From assembly GCA_964481145.1 (NCBI GenBank), contig CAYZTA010000023.1, forward strand, positions 15,541 through 79,540: a stretch of 64,000 nt of DNA, written 5' to 3'. The first letter of the stretch is position 1, and every line of letters begins with the position of its first letter. The stretch comes from Sandaracinus sp964481145 (lineage in GTDB: Bacteria > Myxococcota_A > Polyangia > Polyangiales > Sandaracinaceae). A model generated the notes under the pieces. It was not told where the DNA came from. It saw nothing but the letters and a program-made list of their open reading frames with translations, and did no database searches. Of this stretch, positions 46,627 to 54,405 are shown piece after piece. Both the position numbers and the translations under genes were made by a program.

Positions 46627-47238
46627 ATGTTGATCATCGATCCGGCGATCAACGACGACATCCGTGCGCTCGAGCCGATCCTCGAAGCAGCCCCTGAGGG
46701 ACGCATCTCCGTACAACTTCGAACCACTCGGGGCGGAGCGTCGATGCTGCGCGCGGGCGCGAAGGCACTCCGCTCGCTCACGCGTGCACGTGGGATCCCG
46801 CTGCTCATCAACGATCGCATCGACATTGCGCTCCTCGTGGACGCAGATGGCGTTCATCTCAAGGAAAACGGTCTCGATGTCGAAGACGCGCGCGCGCTGC
46901 TCGGTGAGCACCGAATCATCGGAGCCTCGTGCCACGATGCCGCGGGCCTTCGGCGTCGTTCGGACGCCGATTACGTCGTCCTTGGCCCATTGGGCGCTGT
47001 TCCGGAGAAAAACCCGCCGATCGAGCTCTCCCATTTCGCCGTGCTCGTCCGTGATGTCCGGACACCAGTCTTCGCGCTCGGCGGCATCGACGAGACGAAC
47101 GCAGAAGCCGCCATTCACGCGGGTGCCGCTGGTGTAGCGTGTATCCGATCCGTCCTGCGAGCCCCCCATCCAACGGCGGCTGCGCACGCCATCCTCTCAG
47201 CCATCGACCAGGCAAAGGCCCTTTCGCCGATCATTTGA
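46627..47238 (+). CDS. ThiE/TenI family protein (thiamine-phosphate synthase or thiazole tautomerase)
   Basis: A 203-residue TIM-barrel protein. The family pattern is seen in VQLRTTRGGA, IPLLINDRIDIALLVDADGVHLKE, IGASCHD, DYVVLGPLGAVPEKNPP and PVFALGGID. In ThiE the first motif is normally QxRxK, with a lysine that holds the pyrophosphate; here that position is Thr (QLRTT), so synthase activity is doubtful and a TenI-like thiazole tautomerase role, which would suit its place after thiG, is possible. ATG 46627 is the first ATG; a TTG at 46591 overlapping the thiG stop could add twelve residues. Confidence 0.8.
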   Translation: MLIIDPAINDDIRALEPILEAAPEGRISVQLRTTRGGASMLRAGAKALRSLTRARGIPLLINDRIDIALLVDADGVHLKENGLDVEDARALLGEHRIIGASCHDAAGLRRRSDADYVVLGPLGAVPEKNPPIELSHFAVLVRDVRTPVFALGGIDETNAEAAIHAGAAGVACIRSVLRAPHPTAAAHAILSAIDQAKALSPII

Positions 47239-47269
47239 CCCTTCGGCCGCCGCACGGCAGTTTCTCGCC

Positions 47270-48172
47270 ATGCGTGCTCGCTCTGCCCTCGTACTTTGCA
47301 GTCTCCTGCTCTGGCCAACCTCGACGCGCGCCGATCAGGAGCGCGTCCTGACCGACTTCGATACCGTTCGCACTGCGTGCGATGCCGCGCTGAGAATCGC
47401 CTCACGCGAGCTCTTGGTCGCGAATATCGAACCGGGTTGGACGTTCGGAGCGCTCACCGAAGACGGTTTTCTTCCGATCGAAACACGTCGCAACTTTCGA
47501 ATGTCTGGCGAGCGCGTCGAGCTCTTCGCATCTCGACTCGAGCCCGTGGGTCTCGTCGCGACACCAGAACGCGCCACCGAGCTCGAAACTGCGCGCACCC
47601 GCGGAGCGCAGCTTCGAATCGGGTTTTTCCTCGGATTCGATGACCCCTTCCGCACCGCGTGCCTGATTCGCTCTCGACACGCCACCTCGACCATCCGCAT
47701 GGACGTGGCGTTCGTCGAGCTCGTCCGAGGCGACGGCATCGTGATCGCACGCGAAGACACCGAACGCTATCGTGCCTGGCGTGACGATGCCGAGCGCGCT
47801 GCCGTGCCAGGCGAAGGGCCACGCGCGCAGCTCGGTGCACCGAGCACCGCATCCGGTGCCCTTCCCGATGCGTGGCAGCGAGGGCTCGCCACTGCCTCCA
47901 CGGGTCCCATCGGACAGGCGCTCTCGAACTGTCATCGGGATGGCGTCGCCCGCGGCGCAGAGGGTCAAGGACGCGTCGTGATCCGTGTGCGGGTCGAAGG
48001 ACGCACGGGGCGCGTCCTCGATAGTCAGCTCGCAGTCTCGAACATCGGCGACACCGCAGAAGCGGAATGCATGGCGACGGCGTTGCGCGAGCTCAATCTC
48101 ACGCCCGGTCCTGGCGATTTCGCGTCGCGCACCGTCGACTTGGAAGTCCCTATCCGACTCGCCGCAGACTGA
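47270..48172 (+). CDS. Secreted protein with an AgmX/PglI-like C-terminal domain
   Basis: A 300-residue protein with a signal peptide (about 1-21, ending STRAD). The middle part is unrecognised. The last 90 residues (LSNCHRDG, GRVVIRVRVEGRTGRVLDSQLAVSNIGD, AECMATALRELNL, VDLEVPIRL) follow the pattern of the AgmX/PglI C-terminal domain, a TonB-like module frequent in myxobacterial gliding and envelope proteins, with its Cys pair. It probably works in the periplasm. It is on its own after the thiazole operon and convergent with the next gene. Confidence 0.7.
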   Translation: MRARSALVLCSLLLWPTSTRADQERVLTDFDTVRTACDAALRIASRELLVANIEPGWTFGALTEDGFLPIETRRNFRMSGERVELFASRLEPVGLVATPERATELETARTRGAQLRIGFFLGFDDPFRTACLIRSRHATSTIRMDVAFVELVRGDGIVIAREDTERYRAWRDDAERAAVPGEGPRAQLGAPSTASGALPDAWQRGLATASTGPIGQALSNCHRDGVARGAEGQGRVVIRVRVEGRTGRVLDSQLAVSNIGDTAEAECMATALRELNLTPGPGDFASRTVDLEVPIRLAAD

Positions 48173-48173
48173 C

Positions 48174-48725
48174 TCACTCCGCACGTTGCATGCGATCGAG
48201 CTCGGCCCAATAGCGATCCGCGATCTCGACGAGCCCACGAACCGACGAACGGAAGGCGCGGCGATCGAAGTTCGAATCCGTGTTGAGCACCATCGCGAGC
48301 CGCACTTCACCAAACGTCGGATCCCATTCGAACTTTCCCAGCAACATTTGCCAGTTGAGCTCCATCAGCCGACGTAACATCGCGTCGGATCGTGGTCCGT
48401 CCTGCGGTACGACGAGATAGCGTTCCACGTATGCGTAAATCGTATCGGTCCGATCGCTATACGCGAGTCGAATCCGGAACTCGCGATGCGAAATCGTACC
48501 CACTCGAGTGAACTCGCAGTTCGCGCGCTGTGCGTCGACAGCCGCGCACGTCACCCCTTCGATGCGCATCTGTTCGAGCTCGCTCCGCATCGTTTCGAGA
48601 TAACGCGGCTGCCCCTCCGGCACAGTCGTGCGCGTCTCTACCGGAATCTCTTGTGCCCATGCTGGCAGCACTTCGCCGATCGCACCGATCGCGATCATCA
48701 CCGCCAATATCACGCGATTGTCCAT
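48174..48725 (-). CDS. Secreted YbjN-like protein
   Basis: A 183-residue protein with a signal peptide (about 1-24, ending PAWAQ). The mature part has the YbjN or type III chaperone-like pattern: LRRLMELNWQMLLGKFEWDPTFGEVRLAMVLNTD, then a helix VRGLVEIADRYW. Members are thought to bind proteins or act in signalling, but the role is not known. It lies 23 bases after the signal peptidase-like gene and is probably in the same minus-strand operon. Confidence 0.7.
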   Translation of the reverse strand: MDNRVILAVMIAIGAIGEVLPAWAQEIPVETRTTVPEGQPRYLETMRSELEQMRIEGVTCAAVDAQRANCEFTRVGTISHREFRIRLAYSDRTDTIYAYVERYLVVPQDGPRSDAMLRRLMELNWQMLLGKFEWDPTFGEVRLAMVLNTDSNFDRRAFRSSVRGLVEIADRYWAELDRMQRAE

Positions 48726-48748
48726 CGAATACCCTCTCGTTCGACATA

Positions 48749-49384
48749 TCAGTCGAGTCGCTGGAAATCACTGTATGGAATGCCCTCGGGCATCCCTTCC
48801 GCGGCGTGAAGGCGCATGAACACCGTGCCACGGCACGTGCTCTCCTGCACCACACCGAACGCCCGACTGTCTTCGCCCGTATGCGCGCGATTGTCGCTCA
48901 AAAGAAAGAGGCCGCCGACATTCGTCTGACTGCGCATCGTGAACTCCCGATCACTCCGCTCCAAATATCGATGTTCCTGATAATCGGAGAAATTCTCGAT
49001 GCCCCAAGAGGCCGGAAAGCTACGCCCCGTCTCAGTGTCCGTGAAGCGCCCCTCGCCTTGGATATCGCGCGAGACACGTCTGCCATCGATTTCGAGGACT
49101 CCGCGGGTGACCGAGATGGACTGACCCTGCGTGGCCGCCACCCGAGCCATCACCCACCGATCCGGAATCTGGGGATGGCGGCACAGCGCGATGTCGTTGC
49201 GATCGATCTTCGCCCCACGCCACAGGAGCACACGATCTCCGAGCAACATCGTGGGCGCCATGCCGTTGTGTGCAACCGTGACCACATCGACGTAAAACGC
49301 ACGCAGCACTCCGACCGTCCCTCCCACGAGGATCGCGATCACGAAGAGAAGCTTGAAAGTGCCCTTCCAAAACCCACGCGGCAT
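48749..49384 (-). CDS. Signal peptidase I homologue lacking the catalytic Ser and Lys
   Basis: A 211-residue S26-family protein from ATG 49384 (an upstream ATG at 49468 is possible). One N-terminal membrane segment (about 11-30) precedes the conserved boxes. Box B reads HNGMAPTMLLGD, where active enzymes have SGSMxPTLxxGD, so the nucleophilic Ser is Gly41. Box D reads WVMARVAATQG instead of YxKRVxGxPG, so the general-base Lys is Ala80. Box E (LSDNRAHTGEDSRAFGVV) is intact. The fold is kept but peptidase activity is unlikely. It sits between manA and the YbjN-like gene on the same strand. Confidence 0.8.
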   Translation of the reverse strand: MPRGFWKGTFKLLFVIAILVGGTVGVLRAFYVDVVTVAHNGMAPTMLLGDRVLLWRGAKIDRNDIALCRHPQIPDRWVMARVAATQGQSISVTRGVLEIDGRRVSRDIQGEGRFTDTETGRSFPASWGIENFSDYQEHRYLERSDREFTMRSQTNVGGLFLLSDNRAHTGEDSRAFGVVQESTCRGTVFMRLHAAEGMPEGIPYSDFQRLD

Positions 49385-49430
49385 TGAGCCAAGCGTACAA
49401 CGGGGAAGAGATTCGTTCCGTATTTTCGCC

Positions 49431-50495
49431 TCAGCAGGCTGCCGCGAGAATTGCGCATGCGTGCTCACACACGCACGGCAAATCCAGACACGCGGCGGGG
49501 ATGGCTGCCGTCCGCCCGCGTTCGATCCGAAGCCCTCCGAGCTCGACTGTACCGGTCAACACCGTGATTGACCGAAGCGCATCCACACGCGGCAGCACAT
49601 GCCGCCCGTGCCCCGAGAGACGCCAAACTTCGAGTGCCTTCGAGACGAGTGCCGCTCCTTCAGGCCCCGACAGCGGCTCGATCCGCGGGCTTCCATCCAC
49701 ATCTGGAGCTCCCGCGCGAAAACGACGCGAATCGAGAAACGCCTGACCTCGGGGGCGCGACCAATCCGTCACGGAAAGCGCTTGTTCCAGGTGGAGCTCC
49801 CGAGGAGCCCCCTCACGAGACAACCGACCCGATGCATCATATCGTCGATTCCAATCCCAATAGCGGTAGGTGACGCCATGTTTTCCAGGCAACACCCGCT
49901 GCGGCTCGACCAAGGTCACGCCTGCACCCACCGCGTGTGGCGTCCCCGCATCCACGACGAAAAAGTCGCCTTCTTCGACAGAAACGAATTCCAAAAGCGC
50001 CGACACATCGTCCCCTCGGGCGATCGCCTGTGCCATCGACTGAGGCGAAGCGCCTTCCGCCAGCCCGAAGTAGAGCCCAGCGCCGGGCTCGGCATGCTCG
50101 ACATACCAGCTTTCAGGCTTGCCCGACTCTCGCCCCTTCAACCCCTCATACTCGTCCGGCGGATGGATCTGCACCGAGAGTGGCTCCGCTGCGTCGAGCA
50201 ATTTCACCAAAAGACCCGTGCCACCACGTTCCGCTTCTCGGCCCAGCATGGCCAGGGGCGCGCCTCGGATGAGCGCGTCGAGTGTGTACACCCCTTCAAC
50301 CGGCGGCTCCAAGAGCGAAGGAAGCTCGGGTCCGGCCGAGAGCTCCCACGACTCACCGATCCAAAGCGCTCCTGGCTCGAGCGTGGCTTTCAACACCCCT
50401 GCGATGCGCCGTCCTCCCCATGGCGTTCGCGAGGGTGCAGTGAAGTTGTCCCGCGCCAGGAGCACAGGTCCCATGCTCGATGAGGTGGAATTCAC
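49431..50495 (-). CDS. manA: Mannose-6-phosphate isomerase, class I
   Basis: A 354-residue type I phosphomannose isomerase, interconverting fructose-6-phosphate and mannose-6-phosphate for glycan precursors. The zinc ligands are visible: Gln109 and His111 (SVQIHPPDEY), Glu128 (GKPESWY) and His187 (VDAGTPHAVGAG). The substrate-side arginine region (RYWDWNRRYD) is present. It is somewhat shorter than E. coli ManA. A second possible start is ATG at residue 8. It heads the minus-strand run with the signal peptidase-like and YbjN-like genes. Confidence 0.9.
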   Translation of the reverse strand: MNSTSSSMGPVLLARDNFTAPSRTPWGGRRIAGVLKATLEPGALWIGESWELSAGPELPSLLEPPVEGVYTLDALIRGAPLAMLGREAERGGTGLLVKLLDAAEPLSVQIHPPDEYEGLKGRESGKPESWYVEHAEPGAGLYFGLAEGASPQSMAQAIARGDDVSALLEFVSVEEGDFFVVDAGTPHAVGAGVTLVEPQRVLPGKHGVTYRYWDWNRRYDASGRLSREGAPRELHLEQALSVTDWSRPRGQAFLDSRRFRAGAPDVDGSPRIEPLSGPEGAALVSKALEVWRLSGHGRHVLPRVDALRSITVLTGTVELGGLRIERGRTAAIPAACLDLPCVCEHACAILAAAC

Positions 50496-50575
50496 GGTCG
50501 TTTTGTTGCTGGGTGAAGGTGGGATACGTAATCTCGAAGCCCAGTCTCAAGGCTCAGGACGCCAGGAGGTCTCGT

Positions 50576-50893
50576 ATGGTCCAAACGGAGCGTCGTATTC
50601 ACAAGGTGTTCGTGACTCGAAACACCGAGTACCACATCCGTAAAGATGTGTGTGTGGCCGTCCGAGACCGGAAAAGCGGCGAATGGCTCCGAGGGCATCT
50701 CGCCCTTCGACAACGAGTGCATGGCGGACTCAAGTTCACTCGCGCTGGAGGCGTCTCGCCGAACCTCGGCGCGCCTGACATTGGCGAATCGATTCTCTTC
50801 CATGCGCGCGGTCGCGATCTCGTCACGAGCCCCATCCTCACCATCGATCGTCCCGCGAAGAGCATCGTCGCAGCGTACCCTCACCTGCGCTGA
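50576..50893 (+). CDS. Small conserved-looking protein of unknown function
   Basis: A 105-residue basic protein beginning MVQTERRIHKVFVTRNTEYH. Strand-like stretches (VCVAVRDRKSGEWL, ILFHARGRDLVTSPILTI) suggest a small beta-rich fold. No family is recognised. A strong Shine-Dalgarno (CAGGAGGT, 50563-50570) at five bases from ATG 50576 supports translation and decides the start over an upstream ATG at 50480. Its end overlaps the end of the convergent formyltransferase-like gene by 13 bases. Confidence 0.7.
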   Translation: MVQTERRIHKVFVTRNTEYHIRKDVCVAVRDRKSGEWLRGHLALRQRVHGGLKFTRAGGVSPNLGAPDIGESILFHARGRDLVTSPILTIDRPAKSIVAAYPHLR

Positions 50894-51777
50894 TCTCCCT
50901 GAAAGAGAGCGGCGATCTCTCGTCCCTCGAGCACATCCTCGTCCTCGAGACGAACACGCTCGAGCAGAAGCCCCCCACAGCGGGCCCGCACGACCATTCC
51001 CGGAGGCGCCAAAAACGCTTCTCCCGGCGCAAGCGCACTTGGAAACGTGCCCTTCCAAAGGCTCGCACGCTCCACTGTGACGAGGTGATCTTCAAGCAAC
51101 GCCGTCGCTCCCGGCGCCGGCGCCGCGGCACGAACACGCCGTTCGAGCGCACTCGCGTCTTCAGACAAAAACTGCAGCGCGAGATCGTCGTCGGTCGGCC
51201 GCGGCGCCTCCGTGGCCTTCGATTCGTCTTGCGGAGAACCTTCGAGATCCAAGCCTCGAGCCAGCATCTCGGCACATCCCACGAGCAATTGGAGCGAAGG
51301 TCGATCGAGCCGACGTGCCAGCGTCCAACCCGTGTCGTCTGAGCGTATCGACACTGGAATCTGCGCCACGATCGCGCCCGTATCGTAGTCCGCGTCGAGG
51401 CGATGGAGCGTGACACCCGTCTCTTGTTCCCCTTGATCGATCGCATGGAAATACGGATCGGGGCCTCGAAACCGCGGCAAGAGGGAGGGATGGACCCCAA
51501 AGGCGCCGCGCGACACTTTGGAAAGAAGGGAAACTGGGATGCGCCGAGGCCAAAACCACGAAAGTAAAACATCGCAATGAGCGCTCGCGATCATCTCCGC
51601 CACAGCCGGATCTTCGAGCTCCGGCTTTCCCAGCAAGAGTGCTTCATGCGGAAGCCCGCGTCGCACACGGAACAACCCCGGAGCATCCGGATGGCCGATC
51701 GCACAGACCGCCGGCGCATGACCTGCCCGAGTGAGTATCACTGCCCCCAAAGGCAGCCCCAGATACAGAATACGCAC
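50881..51777 (-). CDS. Formyltransferase-like protein (Fmt family, altered active site)
   Basis: A 298-residue protein from GTG 51777 (VRILYLG). A methionine-start reading from 51837 is possible, but it would leave only eight bases to the divergent Nudix gene and adds unconserved residues. The hydrolase/transferase core is GAFGVHPSLLPRFRGPDPYFHAIDQGEQETGVTLHRLDADYDTGAIV: His96 and Asp132 of the Asn-His-Asp triad are kept, but the Asn position is Gly94. A C-terminal Fmt_C-like domain follows. It may act on a different acceptor than initiator tRNA, or be inactive. Confidence 0.8.
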   Translation of the reverse strand: MRILYLGLPLGAVILTRAGHAPAVCAIGHPDAPGLFRVRRGLPHEALLLGKPELEDPAVAEMIASAHCDVLLSWFWPRRIPVSLLSKVSRGAFGVHPSLLPRFRGPDPYFHAIDQGEQETGVTLHRLDADYDTGAIVAQIPVSIRSDDTGWTLARRLDRPSLQLLVGCAEMLARGLDLEGSPQDESKATEAPRPTDDDLALQFLSEDASALERRVRAAAPAPGATALLEDHLVTVERASLWKGTFPSALAPGEAFLAPPGMVVRARCGGLLLERVRLEDEDVLEGREIAALFQGDQRR

Positions 51778-51845
51778 GAGAGGTGCTATATAGCTTTTTT
51801 CGGCAGAGCCCGCGGCTTCCTCGAAGAAAGCCGTCAAAGGAGAGC

Positions 51846-52250
51846 ATGGTCGAGCCGCAGAGAACCATTCGCGTCGTCGCCGCCGTCGTCGAAAGAAATG
51901 GTCGATACCTCATCACGCAGCGCCGCCCCAACGCGGTGCTCCCTCTCCTTTGGGAATTTCCTGGCGGTAAAGTCGAGGCTGGCGAAACCGACAGCCAGGC
52001 GCTCCAGCGCGAGCTCCTCGAGCGACTGGGCGTCGAATCGGAAGTGGGGGAGTGGATCTCCGAGACCGTTTGGGATTACGAGCATTACCGCGTCGAGCTC
52101 ACGCTTTACGAATGCAACGCCCGAGGAGAGCTCGAGTGTCGCGCGGTACATGCCTACCGATGGGTCACTTCGGACGAATTCGATCAGTACGATTTCACGC
52201 CGGCCGATGAAGCCTCGATGAATAAGCTGCTCGGCGTCTGGGACTCATGA
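51846..52250 (+). CDS. Nudix hydrolase (MutT-like, one altered Nudix residue)
   Basis: A 134-residue Nudix protein. The Nudix box runs from Gly41 to Val63 (GKVEAGE, then RELLERLGV); it matches GX5EX7REUXEEXGU except that the last glutamate of the EE pair is Arg60. WEFPGGK and the AYRWVTSDEF tail are typical of 8-oxo-dGTP or related pyrophosphohydrolases. Loss of one metal-binding Glu may weaken activity. ATG 51846 follows AAAGGAG. A TATATA at 51787-51792 may serve as the -10 box for this gene or for the divergent formyltransferase-like gene. Confidence 0.85.
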   Translation: MVEPQRTIRVVAAVVERNGRYLITQRRPNAVLPLLWEFPGGKVEAGETDSQALQRELLERLGVESEVGEWISETVWDYEHYRVELTLYECNARGELECRAVHAYRWVTSDEFDQYDFTPADEASMNKLLGVWDS

Positions 52251-52272
52251 TCGCTTCTTGGCGCGAGATCCC

Positions 52273-52998
52273 ATGACCCATCGATGCCCCACTTGTGGTC
52301 GCGAGAATGCGAGCCATGCCGAGCGATGTGTGCAATGCGGGCGTGTCTTCGGCGAGGACAATCGCTGCCCACACTGCAACGCGATCGCCGCGGTTCGCGC
52401 GTCTGGCTCGGGTTACGTGTGCGTCGCGTGCGGCAAGGATCGTCCACCGCGACCCAACATGACCATCCTCGATCGCGGTGCTCCCCAAAGCTCCCTCTCG
52501 GCGACTCTATTCCGGTTTTCTGGCGCGCTCGTGCTCGCCTTTGCCGTGGTGATGGGTGCAGCTGGACTCTGGGGCTCGATATCACTGCTGACGGCGATCG
52601 CCACGGCGATTGCGTCAGGAGCGATCGGGGCCCTGGCCATCGGGCAAGCGGCGCGGCTCGAAACCAAAACACGCGAGCAACGAGCGCAAAGACTCAAACA
52701 GCAAATCCTCGAGCTCGCAAGAACGCGTCATGGCGATCTGAGTGCCACGACGACCGCGCAGGCCCTTCGCATCGAGATCCACGAAGCCGACGCGCTCCTG
52801 ACCTCCATGGCCGACGGCTTACACGTCCAAGTCGAAGTCGATTCCGATGGCATCGTGCATTACGTCTTTCGAGAATTCGCGGCCAGCTCTCCCATCGCGG
52901 TGAGAGTCGATCCGCAACTCCTCGACGACGCCGATCCCATGCAAGCCGAGGCGGAAGACCGAGTGGAACGCGAGCTCGCCAAACGCGGCCGGATTTGA
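52273..52998 (+). CDS. Zinc-ribbon membrane protein
   Basis: A 241-residue protein. Two zinc ribbons lie at the N-terminus: CPTCG and CVQCGR, then CPHC and CVACGKD. A pair of membrane segments spans about 83-128 (FSGALVLAFAVVMGAAG, then LTAIATAIASGAIGALAIGQ). The C-terminal part (about 130-241) is a helical, winged-helix-like region ending in an acidic tail. No enzymatic motif is seen. The start at ATG 52273 places the first ribbon directly at the N-terminus; a TTG at 52258 is possible. Confidence 0.7.
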   Translation: MTHRCPTCGRENASHAERCVQCGRVFGEDNRCPHCNAIAAVRASGSGYVCVACGKDRPPRPNMTILDRGAPQSSLSATLFRFSGALVLAFAVVMGAAGLWGSISLLTAIATAIASGAIGALAIGQAARLETKTREQRAQRLKQQILELARTRHGDLSATTTAQALRIEIHEADALLTSMADGLHVQVEVDSDGIVHYVFREFAASSPIAVRVDPQLLDDADPMQAEAEDRVERELAKRGRI

Positions 52999-53036
52999 AC
53001 GAGCGCGGGGCCGGGGGCTCGCGCTATGCTGATGTC

Positions 53037-53618
53037 GTGCGTTTCATTCAGAAAGCCGCCCTTCGCCCCGTTCCACGCTATGCCGTGGTCGACGACGTCG
53101 CGATCGCCAATGTCGAAGAACAACTCGGAGAAGAAGGTGAGGAGCTTCAACAGACACTCGACTCGACCTATCGCGAAATGGATCGCAAGCAGCCCGCATT
53201 GGCTCGCTATCTCGCGGAGCAAGTGTCGAAATACTCGGACGATCTTGCGCAATCATTGGGATATTTTCTGGTCGTGAGCGTCTACATGGCCTTTCGAGAA
53301 GCCTTCCCCACCCGTCTTGGCGAGGTTCACGAGACGCGATTGCGACTGGCCGTCGACATGCTGGCTGCCGACGAAGAGCTGCGTGCGAATGACCCCGCCG
53401 AGTTGCTCGAGAGCGACGATGTGGTTGCGATGGGTCAACCCGTCGTCCTGCATTTCGTGCAGCATCATCTCGAGCAAGCGCTCTCCCAGGGAGGCGAGGA
53501 CGTCGACCTCGAAGCGTTCGACCATATTTACCGAGCGATCCTCGTCGAGGTCATCGCGTTCAGCGACGCGGTGAGATCTCCCGACGGCACCACGACAAAT
53601 GACGAAATCCTTGCGTGA
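53037..53618 (+). CDS. Helical protein of unknown function
   Basis: A 193-residue protein from GTG 53037; a TTG at 52995 would overlap the upstream stop. The sequence is mostly alpha-helical and acidic (NVEEQLGEEGEELQQTLD, RYLAEQVSKYSDDLAQSLGYFLVVSVYMAFREAF). No family is recognised. It follows the zinc-ribbon gene on the same strand and is convergent with the PilZ pair. There is no good ribosome site, so the start is uncertain. Confidence 0.55.
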   Translation: MRFIQKAALRPVPRYAVVDDVAIANVEEQLGEEGEELQQTLDSTYREMDRKQPALARYLAEQVSKYSDDLAQSLGYFLVVSVYMAFREAFPTRLGEVHETRLRLAVDMLAADEELRANDPAELLESDDVVAMGQPVVLHFVQHHLEQALSQGGEDVDLEAFDHIYRAILVEVIAFSDAVRSPDGTTTNDEILA

Positions 53619-53655
53619 ATCCGCCCTTGCGCGGTCCGGAAGATGCGGACACGCC

Positions 53656-54405
53656 CTACTCGAGAAACCGTTCCAATGCGGCTCGAGCTCCTGAACCGAG
53701 AGCCGTAAAACGAATCCCCATTCCTTCCACCCCCGCATTGGGCCCACGCACCCATGCAACGGTGCCGTCCACGATCACTTGCTCTCCGTCTGGAAGAACG
53801 AGGCTCAGCGTCAGGTCGGTTCCGACCGCTAGGGGCTCCGTCGTCGCGACGAAGATTCCCCCACTCGAGACATCTCCCACGCGGCCACGAAAAAAATGTG
53901 AATGGCTGTGTCCGCCGATTTCGGCATTGATGCGAACACGGGGTGTGCTGCGTCGCTCATGCGTTGGAAGTTGCTCGCGCCCCGGAAACCGAGGTGCCGG
54001 TGAGGTCTTCGGCCCCGCGGATATCACACTGACATCCCGAGATAACTCGGACTCGAGCTCGACACGAATCGGATGCAAAATCGCAAGACTGCGCGCGACA
54101 AAGGGCCCCACGACATCGAGTCCGCTCTCCGCGTCAGTCGCGTTGAGAGCCTCGAGCACCCGGCCGATGACGATCGCCGCCTCTCGAAGGCGATCTCGAA
54201 CGTCCTCTGGCTCACCAATTTCCGTACGAAAAAGAAGCGCGATCGCATTCGCGAGTGGATCCAAGACACCACGTGCTTGCTCGATATCCGCCCCCGATGC
54301 TTCAAGCATCGGGATCGCATCCGCCAAGAGCGCACGAGCATCCCGCGCTGCCATGATCCCAACGCGCTTCAGCTCACGCCGCCTTCGATGAGTCACATTG
54401 TTCAT
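53656..54405 (-). CDS. PilZ-domain protein, canonical c-di-GMP motifs
   Basis: A 249-residue protein. An N-terminal helical region (about 15-120) precedes a C-terminal PilZ domain (about 145-249). The two ligand motifs are intact: RxxxR in ERRSTPR and DxSxxG in VGDVSSGGIFV. The TIGR02266-like end IRFTALGSGARAALERFL is present. It should bind c-di-GMP. Its start overlaps the stop of the second PilZ gene by four bases (an in-frame ATG at 54354 is possible), so both are co-translated. The two proteins share the same layout and look like paralogues. Confidence 0.88.
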   Translation of the reverse strand: MNNVTHRRRRELKRVGIMAARDARALLADAIPMLEASGADIEQARGVLDPLANAIALLFRTEIGEPEDVRDRLREAAIVIGRVLEALNATDAESGLDVVGPFVARSLAILHPIRVELESELSRDVSVISAGPKTSPAPRFPGREQLPTHERRSTPRVRINAEIGGHSHSHFFRGRVGDVSSGGIFVATTEPLAVGTDLTLSLVLPDGEQVIVDGTVAWVRGPNAGVEGMGIRFTALGSGARAALERFLE

